From the NCBI GenBank assembly GCA_002374095.1, contig DFKY01000004.1, forward strand, positions 1 to 7,052: a DNA stretch of 7,052 nucleotides, read 5' to 3'. Numbering within the stretch: position 1 is the stretch's first letter; each line of letters opens with the position of its first letter. This DNA is from Lachnospiraceae bacterium UBA3633. GTDB lineage: Bacteria > Bacillota > Clostridia > Lachnospirales > Lachnospiraceae. Positions 1-6,695 of this stretch are shown one piece after another. The notes beneath the pieces were generated by a model that searched no databases, had not been told where the DNA came from, and saw only the letters and a list, made by a program, of their open reading frames with translations. The position numbers were made by a program, and so were the translations under genes.

Positions 1-185
<185 letters not shown>

Positions 186-198
186 TAAGTTTGATTCG

Positions 199-216
199 GT
201 CAGAATTGCATCTGAC
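199..216 (-). other. Hairpin in the 16S leader, just upstream of the mature 5' end
   Basis: A perfect 6-bp stem (GTCAGA/TCTGAC) with a 6-nt loop lies about 14 nt upstream of the predicted mature 16S end. It would be transcribed as part of the pre-rRNA leader. Its position suits a processing or leader-folding element, but that role is inferred. Confidence 0.4.
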
Positions 217-229
217 TTACGCTTTTACT

Positions 230-259
230 ATTATCCGTTTTTTACAGTTGTTTTCTCAA
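230..259 (-). promoter_or_regulatory. Candidate rRNA promoter P2
   Basis: On the minus strand, TTGAGA (254-259) is followed after 18 bp by GATAAT (230-235). The start would fall near 223, about 40 nt upstream of the mature 16S end. Firmicute rRNA operons often have tandem promoters, so a second site is reasonable, but both hexamers are weaker than those of P1 and the spacer is 18 bp. Confidence 0.4.
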
Positions 260-317
260 CTTTTCTTTCTCAAAAAATTTTCGGGTTTCTGTATTTATTT
301 AATTATCATTGTACTAT

Positions 318-343
318 GCAGCTTTCGCCGCACAAAAAACTGC
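318..343 (-). other. Hairpin in the rRNA leader below P1
   Basis: The minus-strand transcript can form a 9-bp stem, GCAGTTTTT with GAAAGCTGC, including two G-U pairs, around the 8-nt loop TGTGCGGC. It starts about 13 nt after the predicted P1 start. It has no following U-run in the right place for a terminator, so it is noted only as leader structure. Confidence 0.3.
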
Positions 344-362
344 TCAAAGTGCGAGCTTTTCT

Positions 363-415
363 ATAATAGCAAAAAAGAGGTGTTTTGTCAATAAAAACTT
401 AATATTTTTTATTAA
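363..415 (-). promoter_or_regulatory. Strong rRNA operon promoter P1 with UP-like element
   Basis: TTGACA (386-391, a perfect -35) is followed after exactly 17 bp by TATTAT (363-368, one mismatch from TATAAT). Transcription would start near 356 and give a leader of about 170 nt before 16S. The roughly 24 bp just upstream of the -35 are almost purely A/T with A- and T-runs, as expected for an UP element that binds the RNA polymerase alpha C-terminal domains. The site lies directly upstream of, and in the same direction as, the 16S gene. Confidence 0.85.
399..415 (-). terminator. Weak AT-only terminator-like hairpin after the phosphatase gene
   Basis: TTAATA and TATTAA form a 6-bp stem around a 5-nt A loop, followed after one base by TTTTT on the minus strand. 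It is the only hairpin between the phosphatase stop codon and the rRNA -35 box. A stem with no G-C pairs should be a poor intrinsic terminator, and the same bases form the UP-like element of the rRNA promoter. Confidence 0.25.
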
Positions 416-431
416 CAATTTTTACACAAAA

Positions 432-2498
432 TTACTCACTTTTTATGGTAATCTTGCAGTATTTTGTAAACTCACACTCAAGCAGGGTTATATCGTCAAA
501 TTGCTCTGTTCCTTCCGCAAATTGTGCTACATCTTTACGGACTATTTTCAGCAATTCTTCAGTAGTACAAGCCTTATTTCTGTTCAAAACGCTTATAAGC
601 CGGTCCATCCCGTATTGCTCATTTTGCTTATTGGTTGCCTCAGGGACTCCATCCGTATACAAAAATATCCTGTCGCCAATTGATAGTTTTATCTCATAGA
701 CTTTTGCTTTTGTATTTTCAAATGTTGCAAGTGGAAGTGTATGCACATCTTTCACTATTTCATAATCGCCATCCGCCCTCATAACTATAGGGAACTCATG
801 ACCAAAATTGGCACATTCAATTAAACCTGTAGATAAGTCAAGTATGCCAACCCAAGCTGTCACAAACATATCTGCATCATTACCTTCGCACAAGACATTA
901 TTTACTTTAAAGAGTATATCTGACAATGAGGTATTCGTTGCTGCATAACTTCTTATTGCAGTTTTTGCTCTCATCATAAAAAGTGCCCCTGGTATACCTT
1001 TCCCTGATACATCTGCTACAACTAAAGCTAACTTATTGATAGATACAAAGAAGAAATCGTAGAAATCTCCACCTACTTCTTTTGCAGCTTCCATCATAGC
1101 ATATAAATTGAATTCATCTCTACCTTTAAATGTGAATTGTGTAGGAAGAGCTGACATTTGAATATTTCTTGCAAATTCAAGTTCTTCCTCTATCCTATGC
1201 TTGGCTTCTTCAATGTATCCTTTCAATGCGTCCACAGTCTTATTGATACTATCTGATAGTCTCTTAAACTCATATGAATCTTTTACATCTACCACTTCAT
1301 CAAGTTCACCATTTGTTATCTTAACGAGCGTCTCATTGATACGATTAAGTTTTGAAACAACTATAAGATTAACTATCAACGATATAAGCACATACACTAC
1401 AGCAAATAAAAGTATAGCTGAAAATGCTGTCTCATATATTTCTATATCTCTAAACCAATATATCTCATGTATAGGAGCGGCAACCAAAAGCAGGGTAACC
1501 TTATCTATTCTTTTTACTTTACAAAGTGATTCTACTCCAAAATACTCTCTTGTAAACATATCTCTATTTGCTTGTGCCTTTAAAAACTTCATCTCGACAC
1601 TTGAAAATGTCTCTCCAGCATGTGCACCTTGCTTGATCATTCCTGTTTCTTCACTATAAATGCAGAAAAAACCATCCGTTCCAACTTTTATTCTATCAGA
1701 TACTTTTCCAGTACTATTATAATGTATCATTATATTTTCTTCGCTTTGATTAAGTGTATAAATTGCATTTTGACGCGCACTCTCTGTCTGAAGAAAATAC
1801 ACTCCAAGGAAGTTGATTGTGATGAGTACAACCAATATAAAAAAAAGTCTACTTTGGAATTTTCTTGCTATAGGTATATCTTCATCTTTTTTATGCTTAA
1901 AGAAATCTGTAAATCCATACTCGTATGTATATATTATTATTGCAGTCAAAGCCATGCCAACTGCAGTAAATGATATCATAGGCAATGAGCATGCATCAAC
2001 AACCTTAAATGCCATCATCATATCATCACGATGTGTAATAAATATTGCATACATATGAAAGACTTCCATCACAGCTCCAACGAAAAAGCAATATGCAACT
2101 GGTATCTTTCTTCCGTTAATCACATATCTTACGCATGCTCCTATAATTCCTGCAAGACAAGTAGATATGCCACACGCAACTCTTGTGTATTCACCAATTC
2201 CAAAGTATTCGCCAACTATGTATCGCTCAATTCCTCCAAGGAAGCCTGCTATAAGCCCAGAAATGGGATCAAAAAATATTCCTGCTATAAGTGGTCCCAA
2301 ATCTCGTACATTCAAAAGCATATTGACATAGTCTATCCCAAGGTGTGTAGAAAGTATCGCACAAGTACCATAAATAAGACCTATCAATACCTTCCCAAAG
2401 ATAGTCAACTTTTCATGATTGACCCATATCCAAATCATAACGCTAAGCATTACAATGAGAGCCGTAACTGATGCCATTTTTAAAAGCATTATTAACAT
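432..2498 (-). CDS. Membrane sensor SpoIIE/RsbU-type PP2C serine phosphatase
   Basis: A 688-residue membrane phosphatase, predicted to dephosphorylate a phosphoserine/threonine protein, typically a STAS-domain anti-anti-sigma factor. Residues about 1-195 form an N-terminal bundle of about six helices resembling the 5TMR-LYT sensor region (GPLIAGIFFDPISGLIAGFLGG at about 68-89). A further helix at about 216-236, an external domain at about 237-356 that looks single-Cache-like (VGTDGFFCIYSEETG), a helix at about 357-380, HAMP at about 381-432 and a charged coil lead into the phosphatase at about 450-676. Metal-binding motifs are present: GGDFYD (476-481), ADVSGKG (495-501), YTDG (614-617) and FDD (667-669). 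The usual NAGH reads NFGH (564-567). It lies 54 bp after the MATE fusion, with its own promoter. No Shine-Dalgarno precedes ATG 2498, nor the in-frame ATGs at 2489 and 2477, so the exact start is uncertain. Family assignment is firm; the partner is unknown. Confidence 0.93.
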   Translation of the reverse strand: MLIMLLKMASVTALIVMLSVMIWIWVNHEKLTIFGKVLIGLIYGTCAILSTHLGIDYVNMLLNVRDLGPLIAGIFFDPISGLIAGFLGGIERYIVGEYFGIGEYTRVACGISTCLAGIIGACVRYVINGRKIPVAYCFFVGAVMEVFHMYAIFITHRDDMMMAFKVVDACSLPMISFTAVGMALTAIIIYTYEYGFTDFFKHKKDEDIPIARKFQSRLFFILVVLITINFLGVYFLQTESARQNAIYTLNQSEENIMIHYNSTGKVSDRIKVGTDGFFCIYSEETGMIKQGAHAGETFSSVEMKFLKAQANRDMFTREYFGVESLCKVKRIDKVTLLLVAAPIHEIYWFRDIEIYETAFSAILLFAVVYVLISLIVNLIVVSKLNRINETLVKITNGELDEVVDVKDSYEFKRLSDSINKTVDALKGYIEEAKHRIEEELEFARNIQMSALPTQFTFKGRDEFNLYAMMEAAKEVGGDFYDFFFVSINKLALVVADVSGKGIPGALFMMRAKTAIRSYAATNTSLSDILFKVNNVLCEGNDADMFVTAWVGILDLSTGLIECANFGHEFPIVMRADGDYEIVKDVHTLPLATFENTKAKVYEIKLSIGDRIFLYTDGVPEATNKQNEQYGMDRLISVLNRNKACTTEELLKIVRKDVAQFAEGTEQFDDITLLECEFTKYCKITIKSE

Positions 2499-2505
2499 AT
2501 ACTAA

Positions 2506-2534
2506 ATTATATACTTATTTTATGTAAAGTTCAA
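2506..2534 (-). promoter_or_regulatory. Sigma-A-type promoter of the phosphatase gene
   Basis: TTGAAC (2529-2534) is followed after 17 bp by a perfect TATAAT (2506-2511) in the 54-bp gap before the phosphatase gene. The expected transcription start is at 2498-2500, on or within two bases of the annotated ATG. The gene can therefore be expressed apart from the upstream transporter genes, and the resulting mRNA would have almost no leader unless translation begins at a later codon. Confidence 0.65.
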
Positions 2535-2552
2535 ATGTTTTTTATGTCTTAT

Positions 2553-4802
2553 TTATCCAATACGAATCATACTACTATTGCAAGACATAAGGACATTATA
2601 GCTAACCCGCTCATCATCAACATCTGGTTTAAATAATTTTCCGTTATCTTTAACTATCACTTGAGGGTCATCTAAAAACCTAAGTACACACTCGCCAAAT
2701 ACTTTACCCTTAGGATTCTTTTCTTTTGTCTCATTATATAAAGAAAGAACTATACTATTTATTTCTTTTATTTTTTTCTCTTCTATACCATAACTTATAA
2801 GATTATCTGCTATCCAAGAACTGATTCGCTCATATTCTCCGTCTATATATTCAAAAGAATTCATTTTTACTTTTTCAAAGTCTGGATCATCTAACATATA
2901 TGGAATGTCTTTCGATCCTTTAATGATAAGAACAAAACAATAAAAGATGCATATCGCAAAAATTTGAGATAATAAGAGCCCCCTTCCCATAGCAACTACT
3001 CCACCTTGAAGACTAAATGTCACACAAAATAATATAGGGAAAAGTGCCATACGAAATACTACCATCATAACTGACCAAAATGACTTTCCTAAATTTCCAT
3101 AGTAGTCACTTAGAAATCCTCCTACTGAAGCAGCTATCACGCCGACAGCGCAGAATCTTATACATTTTATCAATTCAGTCTTAAGTACAAAATCTTCAAT
3201 TCCATAAAGAATTAATATGGTACTTGGTAGCAATAGTATAACAATAGATACTGCCATCCCACTAATTAGACAGGCTGATAAAGACTCCTTAAAAAGTTGC
3301 TTCACACCTTCACCATTTTTTTCACCCGAATATGTAGCAATCAAGAAATCTGCTGCCTCAGATGGTCCATTGATAATCTCATATACTTCAACCATAGCGC
3401 AAAGCACTGTATTGGCAATTAAATAATCATTACCCCAGAATAATAGAATTGCTTTCGTCAAAGCGACAGATAACATAAACATACATAGACCACCAGTATT
3501 ATCTTTTAATGATTCTCTTGCCATACTAAAGATATCTCTAAACGAAAACCAAAAACTATATCTATATGTGTTGCTCTTTCTAAAAAAGTGTGCTGAAACA
3601 ATAAGTAAATAACTGACATAACTTGATAGAGTTCCCAATGCAAGACCTGCCATTCCTATTGACCTTGATAAAATCACCGATACAGCCACGTTAACAACAA
3701 ATGATATTAAATATCCTGCATGAGAAAGTGCATCATCTCCATCGGAAGCAACCATCTCATCTAGAAATTTTGTCAGTGTCATAAATGGTGGCACTAATAT
3801 ATATATGCGATAATATTCTCTCGCAAGTATTTCAATTTCTTTTGATGTAGCATAGAACTTAAAATAAAACTCTTCCATAGAGTAAAATAAAACTGATTGC
3901 AACAAACTTATAACAATAGTTGTAAGAAGACCCAGTGTAAAAAGCTTGTTGGCCCTTTCGTAATCGCCATCACCTCTTGCTACAGCTGAAAGAAATGCAC
4001 ATCCAGAAGCAATAATCATAGAAAAGAAAGTGCCAAACGAAACGAGTGGAAACATAAGTGAAGTTGCTGCCAGTGCTTTCTCTCCCAAGAAATGTCCTGA
4101 AACCACACCATCAATCATAGTGAGTGCAATGGAAAATGCTATGCCAATTGAATATTCCACAGCACGCCCTCTATATTCTTTACTTAAAAAGTTTGGTTTA
4201 AGAATAGACTTTATGGCATCAATAATATTACCTTTTTCTTCTTTCATCTTTTTTCTTATAGCTATACATACTGCAAGTAGTACCGTTCCAATAAGTGCAA
4301 TAGAAATACATGCTGAAAAAGTATTATCTCCAAGCGTCCCCATTTCTTCTAATAATTCAGCATTAGTCCAATCTTCAATAATAAATCCAAATAATATTAT
4401 AGTAGCAGGCGGTGTTGACAAATATAGGACGGAAACATTCACTAATACTTGTATGAAGTTGAAAACTACAATCTCACGAATACCAAATTTATCTTGATCT
4501 TTAACTAAATTCCTATAAATCACTCCTATAAGAGCCATTGATGTTGCTTCAAATATTAAAGTAAAACTATACTCTAAACTATGATATGCAAATAAGTCTG
4601 TCATCATACCGCCAATGAGCGTTGCTATTCCTCCTACAATCGGTCCACAGATAATAGACCCCACAGCTTCTATGGATTCTCCAAGCCATATAGACTCATC
4701 ATTTGACAATACAACAGATAAATAATCCATCAAAAAAGATATTGTGGCAACAATTAAAATTTGTATAATGCGTTTGAAAAGTATTCGAGAATATTTTTCC
4801 AT
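2553..4802 (-). CDS. ECF-S-like + MATE efflux + RsbW-like ATPase remnant fusion
   Basis: A 749-residue three-part membrane protein; a plain MATE transporter is about 450. Residues about 1-185 are a hydrophobic bundle resembling an ECF-transporter S component or related sensor (GSIICGPIVGGIATLIGG at about 48-65, then MTDLF). Residues about 210-630 are a 12-helix MATE exporter, typically a cation-coupled drug or metabolite antiporter; the family-like stretch runs from IDGVVSGHFLG (230-240) through RGDGDYERAN (276-285). The soluble tail (about 645-749) resembles HATPase_c anti-sigma kinases: GIEEKK (672-677), a beta strand, then VKDNGKLFKP (717-726) matching the DDG-x-F-x-P box. The N-box Glu appears lost (Leu686/Ser687), and the glycine-rich ATP lid is missing between about 730 and 734, so kinase activity is doubtful. 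Start is fixed by AAGGAGA, six bases upstream. MATE identity is sure; N-domain and tail are inferred. Confidence 0.88.
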   Translation of the reverse strand: MEKYSRILFKRIIQILIVATISFLMDYLSVVLSNDESIWLGESIEAVGSIICGPIVGGIATLIGGMMTDLFAYHSLEYSFTLIFEATSMALIGVIYRNLVKDQDKFGIREIVVFNFIQVLVNVSVLYLSTPPATIILFGFIIEDWTNAELLEEMGTLGDNTFSACISIALIGTVLLAVCIAIRKKMKEEKGNIIDAIKSILKPNFLSKEYRGRAVEYSIGIAFSIALTMIDGVVSGHFLGEKALAATSLMFPLVSFGTFFSMIIASGCAFLSAVARGDGDYERANKLFTLGLLTTIVISLLQSVLFYSMEEFYFKFYATSKEIEILAREYYRIYILVPPFMTLTKFLDEMVASDGDDALSHAGYLISFVVNVAVSVILSRSIGMAGLALGTLSSYVSYLLIVSAHFFRKSNTYRYSFWFSFRDIFSMARESLKDNTGGLCMFMLSVALTKAILLFWGNDYLIANTVLCAMVEVYEIINGPSEAADFLIATYSGEKNGEGVKQLFKESLSACLISGMAVSIVILLLPSTILILYGIEDFVLKTELIKCIRFCAVGVIAASVGGFLSDYYGNLGKSFWSVMMVVFRMALFPILFCVTFSLQGGVVAMGRGLLLSQIFAICIFYCFVLIIKGSKDIPYMLDDPDFEKVKMNSFEYIDGEYERISSWIADNLISYGIEEKKIKEINSIVLSLYNETKEKNPKGKVFGECVLRFLDDPQVIVKDNGKLFKPDVDDERVSYNVLMSCNSSMIRIG

Positions 4803-4808
4803 GCATTT

Positions 4809-4815
4809 TCTCCTT
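4809..4815 (-). promoter_or_regulatory. Shine-Dalgarno of the MATE fusion, overlapping the upstream stop codon
   Basis: AAGGAGA ends six bases before ATG 4802. Its first two bases are the last two of the TAA stop (4814-4816) of the DMT gene. Ribosomes ending the first gene would sit on this site, so translational coupling of the two transporters is likely. Confidence 0.85.
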
Positions 4816-5761
4816 ACGACAAACTAACGCAAACTGCGCCTACTACCATCATTATCAAAACTAAATACTGAATAAAAGTAAGTTTCTCTTTTAGGAAAAT
4901 ACGTGCACCAATCATATCTAAGATTGGGAATACATTCCACAGTATAATCCCCAAAAGTGCATCACTTGATAATGCAAAAATGTAAAACATATCACTAACA
5001 ATGCCAAAAAGCTGACCTATAAAACGATTTTTCTCTGTCAACGAAAATGGATTGTAGATTTTTCTATTCTTTATAGATATTCCAATCCATACTATAGTAG
5101 TTATTATAACTTGAATTAATGCAAGTGCACACATATATTCCATAGAATCAACAATATCATCACCTATTAACACACTGCTTACCATAGACTCTGCTCCATC
5201 AAAGAAACCAGCTATTATAGCTATAATGACACCAAGAGCAACAATCCACTTTGATTTATCTGTCTTTTTAAGGTCTTGCTCACTGCTCTTTTCTTCATCA
5301 TGATTAGGCTTAATATTGGGATAAATTATTGCAGCACTTACGATTAAGATTAAACCAATCATTGTTCTTGGCACAAATAATCTTGCAGAATATTGTGCAT
5401 TACCAGTTGTCACATGATAAAGAACCAATAGCACTACAAAAAAGAAGCCATCAGTATTTACAAAAGTATTTCTTACAGACACACCTACATATTTGTATGC
5501 AAATATTGCAAAAAACAGACATGTGAAATTAAGAATTGGAGACAATACTATAACTGGCTTTGTCAATATAAGTTCATGAGGTGGAAGTGCTGTCTCATCT
5601 AAACCAAAAGCAAGTATCAAGCAAAACAAAACAGCATTGAAAATTCCATACCACACAAGTGTCTTTAAAACATCTTCTGTACTATTAGATACTGATTTTT
5701 TTTCAAAAAGATCACGCCCGCAGGTCAAGAGCATAGATAATACTGTAAACACTATAGCCAT
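4814..5761 (-). CDS. DMT/EamA-family transporter
   Basis: A 315-residue integral membrane protein with about ten hydrophobic helices, the usual size for drug/metabolite transporter (DMT) superfamily members, which move small metabolites or amino acids across the cytoplasmic membrane. Two five-helix halves are joined by a charged cytoplasmic linker (about 150-172, rich in Glu, Asp and Lys). The second half ends in a characteristic EamA pattern: WNVFPILDMIGARIFLKEKL (275-294) followed by a last helix closing with GAVCVSLS. The first half is more divergent. The start at 5761 is supported by AGAGGAGA at 5768-5775. It is the first gene of the AT-rich block and lies 11 bp before the MATE fusion, so the two are almost certainly co-transcribed. 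Substrate cannot be read from the sequence. No convincing promoter is visible upstream. Confidence 0.85.
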   Translation of the reverse strand: MAIVFTVLSMLLTCGRDLFEKKSVSNSTEDVLKTLVWYGIFNAVLFCLILAFGLDETALPPHELILTKPVIVLSPILNFTCLFFAIFAYKYVGVSVRNTFVNTDGFFFVVLLVLYHVTTGNAQYSARLFVPRTMIGLILIVSAAIIYPNIKPNHDEEKSSEQDLKKTDKSKWIVALGVIIAIIAGFFDGAESMVSSVLIGDDIVDSMEYMCALALIQVIITTIVWIGISIKNRKIYNPFSLTEKNRFIGQLFGIVSDMFYIFALSSDALLGIILWNVFPILDMIGARIFLKEKLTFIQYLVLIMMVVGAVCVSLS

Positions 5762-5813
5762 TTTTTGTCTCCTCTACTTCAAATCGCTTTTTCCCCATTC
5801 TTTAATTACTAAT

Positions 5814-5916
5814 CTAATTTTCATTTTCTCGCGTCATCAAAACCACAGTTTCCACATGGCTCGATGCGTCCATTTTGATGTCAGATTATCGCGCCTGTCA
5901 TCGGGAACTTGTCCAC
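5814..5916 (-). pseudogene. Broken 3' end of an RlmD/RumA-type 23S rRNA uracil methyltransferase
   Basis: E. coli RlmD ends with a DMFPHTGHLES-VLFSR signature. On the minus strand, 5893-5916 reads VDKFPMTG and 5814-5858 reads HVETVVLMTRENEN followed by TAG; together they reproduce that family ending. They are separated by about 34 bp (5859-5892), which shifts the frame, and in-frame stops lie just upstream. None of the SAM-binding or catalytic parts of the enzyme (normally about 400-480 residues) is present. The scrap is probably a leftover from a deleted gene or part of a mobile repeat. The HVETVV block is the stronger part of the match; the VDKFPMTG block could be coincidental because it also belongs to a local repeat. 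Confidence 0.45.
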
Positions 5917-5978
5917 GATTTTGTATATTTACAATTCCTGCGCCCTCGGGGATCGTCCGTCAATGGGAACAGGTCTAC
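5895..5978 (-). repeat. Imperfect 22-bp direct repeat, two copies
   Basis: On the minus strand, 5957-5978 (GTAGACCTGTTCCCATTGAC...) and 5895-5916 (GTGGACAAGTTCCCGATGAC...) match at 16 of 22 positions, 62 bp apart. Read in frame they give VDLFPLT and VDKFPMT, both like the RlmD C-terminal motif. They may be duplicated coding scrap or parts of a dispersed intergenic element. Confidence 0.5.
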
Positions 5979-6013
5979 ACCCTACTTCCTACTTTATAAT
6001 ATGCGAACCGGCC

Positions 6014-6085
6014 AATTCCATACCGTCTCAACCCTGATGCCCTTCTCAATATAGGGAATTGATCTAAAGAATTATGCCGTCTCAA
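6014..6085 (-). repeat. TTGAGA units phased at 18 bp
   Basis: Read on the minus strand from 6085 in 18-base steps, three of four units begin with TTGAGA: TTGAGACGGCAT (from 6085), TTGAGAAGGGCAT (from 6049) and TTGAGACGGTAT (from 6031); the unit from 6067 begins TTAGAT. The outer copies share GGTTGAGACGGYAT, 13 of 14 bases. The array could be degenerate tandem repeat sequence or a set of protein-binding sites upstream of the DMT operon; the sequence does not tell which. Confidence 0.4.
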
Positions 6086-6165
6086 CCTATTACGACGATG
6101 TACTCCTTTGAGATATCTGTAAACGTCTCATCAACAGATAAAAGCACTTCATCAAGATGCTATAA

Positions 6166-6201
6166 GAGCTCCCCACCGCCGTGATTGGTAGTGAGGAGTT
6201 C
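6166..6201. terminator. Long imperfect hairpin after the XRE gene (possible terminator)
   Basis: GAGCTCCCCACCGCC and GGTAGTGAGGAGTTC pair over 15 positions with two mismatches and two G-U pairs around a 6-nt loop, 26 bp past the XRE stop. On the minus strand it is followed by TTATAGC rather than a true T-run, so it would be a weak intrinsic terminator. It is the only strong hairpin between the XRE gene and the DMT operon. Confidence 0.4.
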
Positions 6202-6227
6202 TGGTCTGTCCAGTGTTGTTCTGAAAA

Positions 6228-6680
6228 CTATCTACCGATAACTGCCTGATCCAATTTATATCGCAAGAACCAGCCTACACATAACAGTGCTAATCCAAAT
6301 CCGACGCATATTGCTTTCTTTGTTGTATCCGGAGCATATGCCACACCAAGAATGATTCCTGCTCCTGCGCCGGTCAGAATATCACAGAGCAGTTTTCTTT
6401 TGTTTATGCTTTTGTTCACTTCAAATACATCCATGATATTCTCGTCCGCCTGTTCTTTGTAGTTTTCATCCAGCTTCTCACCGCATAGAAGCTCGTTTAC
6501 CGTGATTCCAAGCTCTTCACAGAGTACCGGGATCGTGTCCAGATCCGGCATGTATCTTCCAGTCTCCCATCTTGAGATGGTCTTGTTGGTCACGCCGACC
6601 TTTTCGCCTAACTCTTCCTGCGTCATGTTCTTCTTTTTTCTGTTTTCAGCTATGAACCTTCCGATTTTGTATTGATCCAT
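6228..6680 (-). CDS. XRE-family HTH transcriptional regulator with C-terminal membrane helices
   Basis: A 150-residue DNA-binding regulator. Residues about 5-64 form an XRE/Cro-CI helix-turn-helix of five helices: IGRFIAENRKKKNMTQEELG (6-25), then the recognition helix VTNKTISRWETGR (30-42), then PDLDTIPVLCEELGITVNELL (45-65). A charged linker (about 66-96) joins two hydrophobic segments (about 99-117 and 122-140), so the protein is probably anchored in the membrane with its DNA-binding domain in the cytoplasm. The start is set at ATG 6680 because a full Shine-Dalgarno (AAGGAGGTG) lies just upstream; a longer frame from TTG 6710 runs through that site and is unlikely. Target genes are unknown; autoregulation is common in this family. 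GC is higher than in the transporter block downstream. Confidence 0.9.
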   Translation of the reverse strand: MDQYKIGRFIAENRKKKNMTQEELGEKVGVTNKTISRWETGRYMPDLDTIPVLCEELGITVNELLCGEKLDENYKEQADENIMDVFEVNKSINKRKLLCDILTGAGAGIILGVAYAPDTTKKAICVGFGLALLCVGWFLRYKLDQAVIGR

Positions 6681-6686
6681 ATCTGC

Positions 6687-6695
6687 CACCTCCTT
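6687..6695 (-). promoter_or_regulatory. Strong Shine-Dalgarno that fixes the XRE start
   Basis: AAGGAGGTG, with core GGAGG 8 bases before ATG 6680, is close to the full anti-Shine-Dalgarno complement. It decides between ATG 6680 and the upstream TTG 6710. Its first bases (AAGG) are part of a hairpin arm, described separately. Confidence 0.9.

Larger units (their letters stand above)
5762..6227. other. 466-bp gene-free interval with degenerate coding scraps and repeats
   Basis: No open frame of useful length with a start and Shine-Dalgarno exists on either strand. Described separately are a remnant of an rRNA methyltransferase 3' end, a 22-bp direct repeat, an 18-bp-phased TTGAGA set and an imperfect hairpin. 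There is also a small tandem duplication (AAGTAGG twice) near 5983-5996 and a TTGTA-AATA-TACAA dyad near 5922-5936. One minus-strand frame (about 6085-6155) reads as acidic, protein-like sequence before meeting TGA, but it is too short to judge. No promoter for the DMT gene could be assigned with confidence. Confidence 0.6.

Noticed and set aside
1201..1973. Long plus-strand frames opposite the phosphatase gene
   Set aside because: They are shadows of the minus-strand phosphatase frame, whose motifs are unmistakable; their translations are low-complexity Ser/Ile/Tyr-rich sequence.
5680..5795. Small minus-strand ORF from an ATG near 5796 (MGKKRFEVEE...) overlapping the DMT start
   Set aside because: It has no ribosome-binding site, overlaps the DMT start in another frame, and includes the DMT Shine-Dalgarno as codons; most likely chance.
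5637..5999. Plus-strand frame of 120 codons from inside the DMT gene into the scar
   Set aside because: It is mostly antisense to the DMT start and to the methyltransferase remnant, with no ribosome-binding site. Its Cys/Pro/Phe-rich end reflects the repeat sequence read backwards.
5975..6035. TATTATAAA near 5990-6003 as the -10 of a promoter for the DMT operon
   Set aside because: No -35 hexamer lies at 16-18 bp; the nearest TTGAGA is 24 bp away.
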